Shown one piece after another: positions 1 to 4,940 of a stretch of 25,520 nt of DNA. How positions within the stretch are numbered: the first letter of the stretch is position 1; each line of letters opens with the position of its first letter. A program made the position numbers and the translations under genes. The DNA comes from a virus. The notes beneath the pieces are model-generated. The model saw nothing but the letters and a program-made list of their open reading frames with translations. It ran no database searches and was not told the origin of the DNA. Location: positions 1-25,520 of the IMG/VR virus record IMGVR_UViG_3300027963_000310; one strand, 5' to 3'.

Positions 1-1
1 G

Positions 2-208
2 TCACTTCTTTTTCTTCGCTTTCGCTTTCGCTTTTGTTCCAACGTAAGCAGCACCAGCCAAATAGGCTACGGCTGTACCTGCAATAAGCGATGCGATAGC
101 GGGACGTTTTTCTTTAGGGCGGAATCCAAACACACCCTTTATAAACTCTTCACGTTCATGCTGATTGTTCATCTCAGCAACTTCCATGTACCAAGGCTTC
201 CATGCCAT
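2..208 (-). CDS. Small membrane protein with basic tail
   Basis: A 68-aa protein. Residues about 37-58 are a hydrophobic Ala/Gly/Leu-rich stretch that could form one membrane helix, followed by a Lys/Ala tail ending KAKAKKKK. The N-terminal half (about 1-35) is polar and Trp/Glu-rich. The start is supported by AAAGGGG about 6 bases before the ATG. It is the first gene after the terminator at 289-306, so it is probably transcribed separately from the micro-gene cassette upstream. I do not recognise the family. A small membrane-associated or virion protein is possible, but no function can be assigned. Confidence 0.7.
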   Translation of the reverse strand: MAWKPWYMEVAEMNNQHEREEFIKGVFGFRPKEKRPAIASLIAGTAVAYLAGAAYVGTKAKAKAKKKK

Positions 209-248
209 ATAGACCCCTTTATCGCAACCAGTGGGAACTGTAGTCAGG

Positions 249-261
249 CACCGCAGCGGTG
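249..261. repeat. 13-nt perfect palindrome between genes
   Basis: CACCGCAGCGGTG is symmetric around its central base and lies between the terminator at 289-306 and the start of the 2-208 gene. It could be an operator or a small hairpin in the leader of that gene. There is no further support for either role. Confidence 0.35.
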
Positions 262-288
262 TTCTGATATAGCAATGATAAAGAAGAA

Positions 289-306
289 AGGCCCCTTTCG
301 GGGCCT
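289..306 (-). terminator. Intrinsic terminator with GAAA tetraloop
   Basis: Read on the minus strand, a perfect 7-bp GC-rich stem (AGGCCCC / GGGGCCT) closes a GAAA tetraloop and is followed at once by TTTCTTCTTT. It lies 7 bases after the stop codon of the 313-483 gene, so it ends the micro-gene cassette. On the plus strand the first long T-run comes only about 14 bases later, so the minus-strand reading is preferred. Confidence 0.85.
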
Positions 307-312
307 AACTCT

Positions 313-483
313 CTAGTTCTTTTTAATCTTTTTGGCTAAAGCCTTATCTAACTTTTCATCTTCTGTTCGAGATGGCTTCTTCTTATCCATAGCCTTATCA
401 GCCTTGGCAAACTTCTTCTTTTCTGCTGCAGTCATACCTTTCATGACCTTTGCATCCTGCTTCTTATCTGACACCTTTGCCAT
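313..483 (-). CDS. Lysine-rich small protein (56 aa)
   Basis: ATG at 483, TAG at 313-315. The 56-aa product is very rich in lysine, with charged Lys/Glu/Asp helical stretches and no cysteine. Its ATG shares one base with the TAA of the gene before it (TAATG), a classic arrangement for translational coupling. It is the last gene of the micro-gene cassette before the terminator at 289-306. I do not recognise a family. A nucleic-acid-binding or packaged internal virion protein is plausible from charge alone, which is inference. Confidence 0.75.
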   Translation of the reverse strand: MAKVSDKKQDAKVMKGMTAAEKKKFAKADKAMDKKKPSRTEDEKLDKALAKKIKKN

Positions 484-599
484 TAAATTACTTTTTTTTT
501 CTTTTTCTTAAGCGCTTTAAAATCTGCGCCAGTAATTTTGTCAGCAGGCTTTGCAGCACCAGCAATCTTCTTCTGCTTAGGGGTTAATGATTTCTTCAC
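483..599 (-). CDS. Lysine-rich small protein (38 aa, GTG start)
   Basis: A GTG start at 599 overlaps the TGA of the previous gene (GTGA), and its own TAA overlaps the next ATG (TAATG). The 38-aa product starts KKSLTPKQKK and ends with a run of six lysines before Val-Ile. The lysine run contains nine consecutive A on the coding strand (complement of 492-500), a possible slippage site. Length, start type and overlaps all fit the coupled cassette. Its role is unknown, and the charge suggests nucleic-acid contact. Confidence 0.7.
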   Translation of the reverse strand: MKKSLTPKQKKIAGAAKPADKITGADFKALKKKKKKVI

Positions 600-715
600 T
601 TTTTATCCTTTTTCTTCTTAGGGGACTTCTTCTTGTCAAACTTCTTATTAGCAGCAGCAAGAGTCTTCATGCCATGCTTATTCTTTGGTTGACCACAGCC
701 ACAGGTAGCACACAT
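596..715 (-). CDS. CxxCxC lysine-rich microprotein (39 aa)
   Basis: ATG at 715, TGA at 596-598. The N-terminus reads MCATCGCGQPKNKHG, putting three cysteines at residues 2, 5 and 7, then a lysine-rich helix-like tail ending KKKKDKK. CxxCxC clusters bind zinc, copper or iron-sulfur clusters in many small proteins. It is the third of three consecutive genes whose products begin MC-x-x-C-G, which suggests tandem duplication and divergence. It overlaps the next gene by GTGA. A metal-binding microprotein is inferred, and the partner and metal are unknown. Confidence 0.75.
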   Translation of the reverse strand: MCATCGCGQPKNKHGMKTLAAANKKFDKKKSPKKKKDKK

Positions 716-717
716 GG

Positions 718-795
718 TTACTTACACTTCTTGCATTTGCACTTACAAGCCTTGCCTTTACATTTTGCTTTAGAACATCCGCATCCAACGCACAT
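718..795 (-). CDS. Metallothionein-like Cys-rich peptide (25 aa)
   Basis: ATG at 795, TAA at 718-720. The peptide has 25 residues and eight are cysteines (positions 2, 5, 7, 12, 17, 19, 21, 24), with most of the rest Lys, Gly or Ala. It begins MCVGCGCSKAKC and ends in alternating Cys-Lys. This density and the CxC/CxxC spacing resemble metallothioneins, though at under half their usual length. A weak AAAGG precedes the start, and the neighbouring genes are 2 bases away on either side. It is far shorter than usual gene-calling cutoffs. Reality rests on the packing and on the shared MCxxCG start with both neighbours. Confidence 0.68.
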   Translation of the reverse strand: MCVGCGCSKAKCKGKACKCKCKKCK

Positions 796-797
796 AA

Positions 798-863
798 TTA
801 TTTACCTTTCTTTCCTGTACAAGCAGAGCATTTGCACTTACACCCGCCACATGATTTACACAT
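798..863 (-). CDS. Cys-rich peptide (21 aa)
   Basis: ATG at 863, overlapping the TAA of the preceding gene by one base (TAATG), and TAA at 798-800. The 21-aa product has six cysteines (2, 5, 8, 10, 12, 15) and starts MCKSCGGCKCKC, then a Thr/Gly/Lys tail. It is a sibling of the next two genes by its MCxxCG start. The likely property is metal or metal-cluster binding, from the cysteine spacing. It could be a small virion or host-interaction peptide. No family is known to me. Confidence 0.65.
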   Translation of the reverse strand: MCKSCGGCKCKCSACTGKKGK

Positions 864-1003
864 TACTTGCTCGCTTTCTGCTTAGTTTGTTTTTTTGATT
901 TTGGAACACCTTTTTCAGGAACGCAGTTTGGAACTTTTCTTCCGTTCTTCATCTTCATTCCTACCTGAGTATAACCTGTCCAACATGGATCTGATTTTGC
1001 CAT
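863..1003 (-). CDS. Small conserved phage protein with CWxGY...VPNCVP motif
   Basis: ATG at 1003 overlaps the previous TGA (ATGA), and TAA overlaps the next ATG. The 46-aa product contains DPCWTGYTQVGMKMKNGR followed by KVPNCVP and a lysine-rich tail. I recall this pattern (DPCWxGYxxxGxKxKxGxxVPNCVP) as a short module common in aquatic phage proteins, often near structural genes. The function is not known. Two cysteines (7 and 27) might pair or bind metal. The motif makes this one of the firmer micro-genes. Confidence 0.82.
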   Translation of the reverse strand: MAKSDPCWTGYTQVGMKMKNGRKVPNCVPEKGVPKSKKQTKQKASK

Positions 1004-1263
1004 CAGCAATCCCATTTTCTTAATGCTAGTGCCTTACGAGTTGGCTTACCGTTCTTTTCCATTGCTCCAGGCATACCGCCCATTCTTGCACAAAATGATT
1101 TACGACGTGCTGCTTTCTTAGGAGACTTCTTGGCTTCTTTTGAAGACACTGGAGGTTTTAATGTTCCGCCAGTTTCACGCTTGTATGATGCACGACCTTT
1201 TGCATTTAATCCACCCTCTGGATTTTTACCTTCTTTGCGTTGCCACGCTGCGGTCTTTGCCAT
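1003..1263 (-). CDS. DUF6321-like basic protein
   Basis: An 86-aa basic protein. Its features are AWQRKEGKNPEGGLNAKGRA at residues 6-25, then SYKRETGG, SPKKAARRKSFCARMGG and a C-terminal PTRKALALRKWDC. This arrangement matches the conserved uncharacterised family I know as DUF6321, found in T4-like cyanophages and other aquatic phages. The function is unknown, and the Arg/Lys content fits DNA contact. The start overlaps the preceding stop and the stop overlaps the next start, so it is inside the coupled cassette. Family recognition is from memory of the motif. Confidence 0.82.
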   Translation of the reverse strand: MAKTAAWQRKEGKNPEGGLNAKGRASYKRETGGTLKPPVSSKEAKKSPKKAARRKSFCARMGGMPGAMEKNGKPTRKALALRKWDC

Positions 1264-1511
1264 TATCGTCCTTGACTTCTATGAGGATTGTTTTTGTGCC
1301 AACTCTTTACAGCCTTGACACCCTGCTTTACAGTAGTGGATCCACCCTTTTTTGTAAGGTTAATCTTGTCCCACTTACCTTGATTGGTATTGGTGTGTTC
1401 TACAACTACGTCGCCCTTTTTATTTTTGGAAACTTTATGAGTAACTTTTGCCTTTTTTCCAGGAGTTTTAATACCAAGAGTTACTGGCTTCTCTGGTTTT
1501 TTATCTGCCAT
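1263..1511 (-). CDS. Lysine-rich small protein (82 aa)
   Basis: An 82-aa basic protein starting MADKKPEKPVTLG. It contains alternating hydrophobic/polar segments (KVTHKVSKNKKGDVVVEHTN) that could form beta strands, and a C-terminus with KSWHKNNPHRSQGR. It overlaps its upstream neighbour by one base and its own TAA abuts the next start. No family is recognised. By position and charge it belongs with the other packaged or nucleic-acid-associated small proteins of the cassette, which is inference. Confidence 0.72.
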   Translation of the reverse strand: MADKKPEKPVTLGIKTPGKKAKVTHKVSKNKKGDVVVEHTNTNQGKWDKINLTKKGGSTTVKQGVKAVKSWHKNNPHRSQGR

Positions 1512-1693
1512 TAGGCCACCGACTTCTTGTGTGGATAACGGATTTTGGCTTTAGGTCTCCTTATTATTGAGCCCTTTTTCTTTTTTAATTTTGCCCCACC
1601 AGACTCATACTTACTCTCGGTAAGACCAGTTTGAATATTTTTCTGGGGCGATTTACCAGCCCGTGCTCCAATTTTTGAGTGATGTGCTTTCAT
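1511..1693 (-). CDS. Lysine-rich small protein (60 aa)
   Basis: A 60-aa, strongly basic protein starting MKAHHSKIGARAGKSPQ, with a middle KLKKKKGSIIRRPKAKIRY segment. Its ATG shares a base with the TAA of the preceding gene (TAATG) and its stop overlaps the next ATG. The sequence is rich in Lys, Arg, His, Gly and Ser and looks largely unstructured. No family is recognised. A protamine-like or packaging-associated role is a guess from composition. Confidence 0.7.
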   Translation of the reverse strand: MKAHHSKIGARAGKSPQKNIQTGLTESKYESGGAKLKKKKGSIIRRPKAKIRYPHKKSVA

Positions 1694-1860
1694 TACTTCT
1701 TCTTACTCTTCTTAGACATTCCTGATTCACTCATTGCAATAGCAACCGCTTGCTTCTTTGATTTAACTACTGGGCCCTTTTTAGATCCGCTATGAAGTTT
1801 GCCTTCTTTGTACTCCTTCATTACCTTCTCTACCTTGCCCTTAGATTTCTTCGCTGCCAT
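1693..1860 (-). CDS. DUF6496-like small protein
   Basis: ATG at 1860, TAA at 1693-1695, 55 aa. The core KVMKEYKEGKLHSGSKKGP followed by VKSKKQAVAIAMSESGMSKK matches the pattern I associate with DUF6496: a VMxEFKxGxLxSGS segment, then a KQAIAIALSEA helix. That family is widespread in bacteria and phages and its function is unknown. The helix plus basic tail suggests DNA binding. The gene overlaps the acidic gene upstream by 20 bases, so the two are probably translated together. Confidence 0.82.
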   Translation of the reverse strand: MAAKKSKGKVEKVMKEYKEGKLHSGSKKGPVVKSKKQAVAIAMSESGMSKKSKKK

Positions 1861-1972
1861 CGTCGTCCTCTTCTTCTAGGTCTTCGTCGAACAGGTCTTC
1901 GTCGAAGTCCTCTAATTCTACATCATCAAACTCAAAGAGCGAAGGGTTTAATTTTTCTTCAAAATTTCCCAT
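1841..1972 (-). CDS. Acidic small protein (43 aa)
   Basis: ATG at 1972 is preceded by AGGA at good spacing. A longer frame starting at 2044 would run 64 bases into the 1981-2514 gene and was rejected. The 43-aa product is nearly half Asp/Glu (for example FDEDLFDEDLEEEDDDG), the opposite charge to the proteins made from the rest of the cassette. It overlaps the basic DUF6496-like gene by 20 bases. An acidic partner or chaperone for the basic microproteins is an attractive inference, unsupported beyond charge and position. Confidence 0.72.
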   Translation of the reverse strand: MGNFEEKLNPSLFEFDDVELEDFDEDLFDEDLEEEDDDGSEEI

Positions 1973-1980
1973 ATGTATTC

Positions 1981-2514
1981 CTAGTTGGCGTAGGCTTGAA
2001 ACTGAGGATCGTTGACAAGTTCTTCTGCATTTACTAAGTTGCAATCAATTGTAACAACTGCATAGTTATCTTTATAACGTCCACGAGGAAGTACACGAGT
2101 AGGTACAAATACTTCATTCTGGAATACAACACGGTCCTTGATATGCGTACTTGGGTCTCCTACCATTGCTGGAAGTAGACGATTTATATCTGCAACAGAA
2201 ATTACGAGGCGCAAAGTATCTACTACGTAAAAACCTCGTTCATTCATTATGTTAGTACCACGAAGTTGTTGCGCCATAATTACTGGCATATCAAAAGGTT
2301 CTTTCCAGCGACGGCCCTTGCCAGTTACTTGACTAGATGTATCGTAAATATCATCGTAGACTTCAGTTGGATTTGCATCTAGATACGCCTGATCCCAAAC
2401 CCACCAGTCAACTTTTGTGCCTACAGGATCACGAAGATCATCAACTATGCCTTCATTAATAGAAAGGTTTTCATAGTCAATCTTAAATCGTCCTTGGACT
2501 TTAGAACCACGCAT
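1981..2514 (-). CDS. Virion protein candidate (neck/head-tail type)
   Basis: A 177-aa soluble protein with no membrane segment or signal peptide. Notable stretches are DWWVWDQAYLDANPTEVYDD (about 36-55), then a Val/Ile-rich region (VVDTLRLVISVADINRLLP) and a beta-rich C-terminus. It resembles conserved small virion proteins of actinophages and metagenomic phages in size and composition, possibly a head-tail connector or neck component, but I cannot name a family. No strong ribosome site is visible before the ATG. It lies directly upstream of the micro-gene cassette and is likely cotranscribed with it. Confidence 0.75.
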   Translation of the reverse strand: MRGSKVQGRFKIDYENLSINEGIVDDLRDPVGTKVDWWVWDQAYLDANPTEVYDDIYDTSSQVTGKGRRWKEPFDMPVIMAQQLRGTNIMNERGFYVVDTLRLVISVADINRLLPAMVGDPSTHIKDRVVFQNEVFVPTRVLPRGRYKDNYAVVTIDCNLVNAEELVNDPQFQAYAN

Positions 2515-2555
2515 AGGTTAATTGTGAGGGTAAGTACGATTAGTTACAGCCTTAA

Positions 2556-3254
2556 TTATTCTGGTTTTAAAGAATTCCAGTAAGATACATAATAATTCAT
2601 ATCTAATGGAAACCGTTTTATGTGTTTTGCTATGGCTCCAGTATGAGCGTGTATTGGTATTCCAGCCTCTTTTACTTTTCTAAAAAAAGCAATGTCTTCA
2701 CCAACAAAGTCTTTACCAATACCAGGTTTTTCAGCAAAGACTGATTGATTTGGAAATTTTGTTCTTAATTTTGACACAATAGATCTATGCATAAGTACTA
2801 ACCCCATTCCTGCAGAATCAACTTCTATTACTTGATTTTCAGGTAAAGGGTGTATGTATTGTAAGGTGTGTTCGTCAATGTTTTTAAATATGGCTGGAAA
2901 AGGTTGCATAAGTACGTCACCTGTACTCTTAGAAATAAAATAAATTCCACTTACTATAGGTCTAAGATCTTTATCTGCTGTATCCCATAACTTTTTTACT
3001 ATATCTATAGATAATGAAACATCTGAATCTATCCACAAAAGCCAATCTATATCGGTAGAATCTGCCCAATTATCAAATAATATCTGTCTTTGTTTACCAA
3101 TTTGATTGCCTTGAACATTCATTGCAGCAAATATATTAATACCGTTATTTTTAGCATTAAGTATTACCTGGATTAATCCTGCAGCAAATGTTCCATCTAC
3201 TAAACCGTTATCACACCAACCAATAACTACTTTTTCTTTAGACTTAGTATTTAT
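2556..3254 (-). CDS. GT-A glycosyltransferase with probable AUA start
   Basis: The first in-frame ATG is at 3122 (188 aa), but the frame is open and protein-like for 44 more codons. These include KVVIGWCDNGLVDGTFAAGL, which has the look of a GT2-type N-terminal strand and helix. The only sensible initiator is the ATA at 3252-3254, four bases after GGGGGAG; no ATG, GTG, TTG or CTG exists in frame. The 232-aa product has a DSD (DxD-type) metal site at about 76-78, DSAGMGLVLMHR, and GEDIAFFRK at about 185, all typical of GT-A fold transferases. It probably transfers a sugar to host glycan, phage DNA or virion. Substrate unknown. Confidence 0.8.
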   Translation of the reverse strand: MNTKSKEKVVIGWCDNGLVDGTFAAGLIQVILNAKNNGINIFAAMNVQGNQIGKQRQILFDNWADSTDIDWLLWIDSDVSLSIDIVKKLWDTADKDLRPIVSGIYFISKSTGDVLMQPFPAIFKNIDEHTLQYIHPLPENQVIEVDSAGMGLVLMHRSIVSKLRTKFPNQSVFAEKPGIGKDFVGEDIAFFRKVKEAGIPIHAHTGAIAKHIKRFPLDMNYYVSYWNSLKPE

Positions 3255-3258
3255 TACG

Positions 3259-3266
3259 CTCCCCCT
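3259..3266 (-). promoter_or_regulatory. Ribosome binding site for a non-AUG start
   Basis: On the minus strand AGGGGGAG is followed by CGTA and then ATA. It is the only strong ribosome site upstream of the glycosyltransferase, while no comparable site precedes the internal ATG at 3122. It therefore decides the start in favour of the ATA, unless that ATA is a sequencing or assembly error for ATG. Confidence 0.6.
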
Positions 3267-3276
3267 TTTTAGTAAT

Positions 3277-3579
3277 CTATACTATAGGAGATTCTACCCA
3301 ATTTGTAACAGACTCATCCCAAACATAGTTTTTTGGGTTTTCTGGGTCAAAAGTTGGTAAATCAACTGGAGCCTTCCAATAAGATACGTTGTGACTTATC
3401 CAACTAGGATAAGGTTTACGTTGGATAAAGACTCCACCTACATATTTACCACCAGGTTCTGCTGGTTCGTCTGTGTATTCTACACAGGTTTTACCAGTAA
3501 TTGTCTCAGCAATAGTCAAAGATGCAGCAACAAGTGTATTAGTAACAACGTCATTTTCAATTACTGCAAAAGTTGCCAT
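3277..3579 (-). CDS. Small conserved tail/fibre-associated protein
   Basis: A 100-aa protein starting MATFAVIENDVVTNTLVA, then KTCVEYTDEPAEPGGKYVGG, FIQRKPYPSWISH and a C-terminal YVWDESVTNWVE. I have seen this layout (FAVIExxxVxNxIVA, then KPYPSW, then W-D-E near the end) in many aquatic phage genomes next to tail-fibre genes, where it is annotated as tail-fibre-assembly-like or hypothetical. The start is backed by AAAGGG at about 8 bases. It sits between a fibre gene and the glycosyltransferase. Function is inferred from neighbourhood only. Confidence 0.75.
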   Translation of the reverse strand: MATFAVIENDVVTNTLVAASLTIAETITGKTCVEYTDEPAEPGGKYVGGVFIQRKPYPSWISHNVSYWKAPVDLPTFDPENPKNYVWDESVTNWVESPIV

Positions 3580-3621
3580 TATTTATACCCTTTCATATGA
3601 GGAACAAAAAAATTAATTATT

Positions 3622-3640
3622 TTAATTTTATCAAAATTAA
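3622..3640 (-). terminator. Weak AT-only hairpin, possible terminator
   Basis: TTAATTTT and AAAATTAA form a perfect 8-bp A/T stem with a 3-base loop at the end of the glycine-rich fibre gene. On the minus strand a run of seven T follows about 10 bases later. Pure A-T pairing makes it weak. It may only slow or trim the transcript. Confidence 0.3.
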
Positions 3641-4500
3641 TAACGTAACACATAGACCACTCCACCTTGTCCAGCACTACCAGATCCACTCTGGTAATAA
3701 CCACCAGTGCCACCATTAGAACGAGCATATCCTGCTGCAATGATTGCAGAGTTAGCAGTAACACTACTGCCACCAGACGTGCCACTTACTGAACCAGGTG
3801 ATGAAGCCGCCGCATTTCCTGGAACATTCCAAGTACCGCCAGTTGCTGTTCCACCTGCACCGCCACCGCCATAACCAAGTGAGCCATTAGTTGGGGATTT
3901 TCCACCAGTAGCAGTAATTCCACCAAAGGTGGTTGTTCCTCCGTCAGTTCCATTTGTTCCACCAGGTCCACCAGTACCATTAGCACCAATAGTAACTGGA
4001 AGGGAACCTGTAAGTGCTATGTGTGACGCTCCAGCACCGCCGCTACCGCCACCAGCACCGCCACCGTTACCACCACCGCCACCGCCACCGCCACCGCCAG
4101 CAGCCATAACATAGGCGTAACCAGAGGTTGATGTTGTTGTATATGTTGTTGAAGATGTAATTGTATCCAGAGTCCCACTAACAGCAACGGGTGCTACAGC
4201 AGACGCTACTAATGTAATTGTAACAACAATACTTGTACCAGCATCAGTCCATAGTTTTATACGGTTTACAGCAGAAGGAATATTTACGGCTACAGTTCCA
4301 GAAGCAGTTTCTGCTGTAGCAACTACTGTTGTTTCACTTGACATAAATGCAACTCTTGCTAGTACCGTAGTAGCGCAAGTAACAGTATAAACAGCAGCAG
4401 TTAAAGCCACTGTTGCGGAATAGTTTGTGTTTGCCGCAGGTACTGTAACAGAACTTGCGTTGGGTCCTGCAGTAACAACATTAAGTTTAGATATAGCCAT
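3637..4500 (-). CDS. Glycine-rich tail fibre/adhesin
   Basis: 287 aa. Residues about 1-130 are Thr/Ala/Val-rich beta-sheet-like sequence. From about 133 the protein becomes glycine-rich, starting with ten consecutive glycines and continuing in short Gly runs separated by Thr/Asn/Ser, and it ends GQGGVVYVLRY. Such poly-glycine regions are known to form polyglycine-II sandwich tips in receptor-binding adhesins of some tailed phages (for example the S16 gp38 adhesin). A tip adhesin is therefore plausible, though the sequence alone does not prove it. The ATG overlaps the stop of the gene at 4500-4829 by one base. Confidence 0.82.
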   Translation of the reverse strand: MAISKLNVVTAGPNASSVTVPAANTNYSATVALTAAVYTVTCATTVLARVAFMSSETTVVATAETASGTVAVNIPSAVNRIKLWTDAGTSIVVTITLVASAVAPVAVSGTLDTITSSTTYTTTSTSGYAYVMAAGGGGGGGGGGNGGGAGGGSGGAGASHIALTGSLPVTIGANGTGGPGGTNGTDGGTTTFGGITATGGKSPTNGSLGYGGGGAGGTATGGTWNVPGNAAASSPGSVSGTSGGSSVTANSAIIAAGYARSNGGTGGYYQSGSGSAGQGGVVYVLRY

Positions 4501-4829
4501 TATGCAATCTCGCTTCCAAATGCTGAAAATGAAACAGTTGCAGTTGATGCATACACGGTTACTACGTCGGTAGTAGCAAGAGTAATACCTAATGTAAGGG
4601 CTGTCGTATCATTTGCAGCCACAGTTGCATCATAAGAAACGTAGTGCTGTGCTGCAAGTGTTGCACCAGCAGGTCTTACAGCAACCCGAAAAGTAGCAGC
4701 AGAGGCTGCTTGATTACATACCGTGATTGTGGATACTACCGTTGAAGTAGCGGAGGGTACTGTATATAGAGTTGTTGCTGTTGTTGCTGAGGGATTAGAT
4801 TGCCCTAATACCTTATATGTTGTTGCCAT
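4500..4829 (-). CDS. Small beta-rich tail-fibre-associated protein
   Basis: 109 aa, rich in Ala, Thr, Val and Ser, beginning MATTYKVLGQSNPSATTATT. The alternation of strands (TVVSTITVCNQAAS, FRVAVRPAGA, VVTVYASTATVSFSAFG) suggests an all-beta domain. I recall this type of small protein in many metagenomic phages beside fibre genes. It shares the N-terminal style of the adjacent Gly-rich fibre. A strong TTAAGGAG site precedes the start, and it is the first gene of the leftward unit beginning in the divergent region 4830-4940. A minor tail or fibre component is likely. Confidence 0.75.
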   Translation of the reverse strand: MATTYKVLGQSNPSATTATTLYTVPSATSTVVSTITVCNQAASAATFRVAVRPAGATLAAQHYVSYDATVAANDTTALTLGITLATTDVVTVYASTATVSFSAFGSEIA

Positions 4830-4840
4830 GTGACTCCTTA

Positions 4841-4903
4841 AGTAAAGGTACTAGTAAGGTACCTAATAAAATTTTACTTGTACTGGTAAACAAGTAAAGG
4901 TTA
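4841..4903. promoter_or_regulatory. Divergent control region with repeats
   Basis: Between oppositely oriented genes. It has three copies of an AGTAAAGGT-type element (4841-4851, 4853-4862 with one base missing, 4893-4903) and an 8-bp inverted repeat TTTACTTG / CAAGTAAA (4873-4880 and 4891-4898). On the minus strand TTTACT and TAAAAT are 16 bases apart and could be a promoter for the leftward genes. No clear plus-strand promoter is evident. Repeats in a divergent gap suggest a regulator binding site. Confidence 0.4.
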
Positions 4904-4940
4904 ATTGGTACGGGCTGCTTATGTGGGCTAAAGTGTCCCT

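Noticed and set aside
587-898. 103-aa plus-strand ORF across the micro-gene cassette
   Set aside because: Hydrophobic low-complexity product, no ribosome site, opposite strand to a set of tightly coupled frames with recognisable small domains.
1841-2044. Longer 67-aa version of the acidic gene
   Set aside because: It would overlap the 1981-2514 gene by 64 bases. The ATG at 1972 has a clear AGGA site and starts where the acidic sequence begins.
3579-3785. 68-aa minus-strand ORF at the end of the Gly-rich fibre
   Set aside because: Shadow frame: most of it overlaps the fibre in another register and its product is hydrophobic low-complexity.
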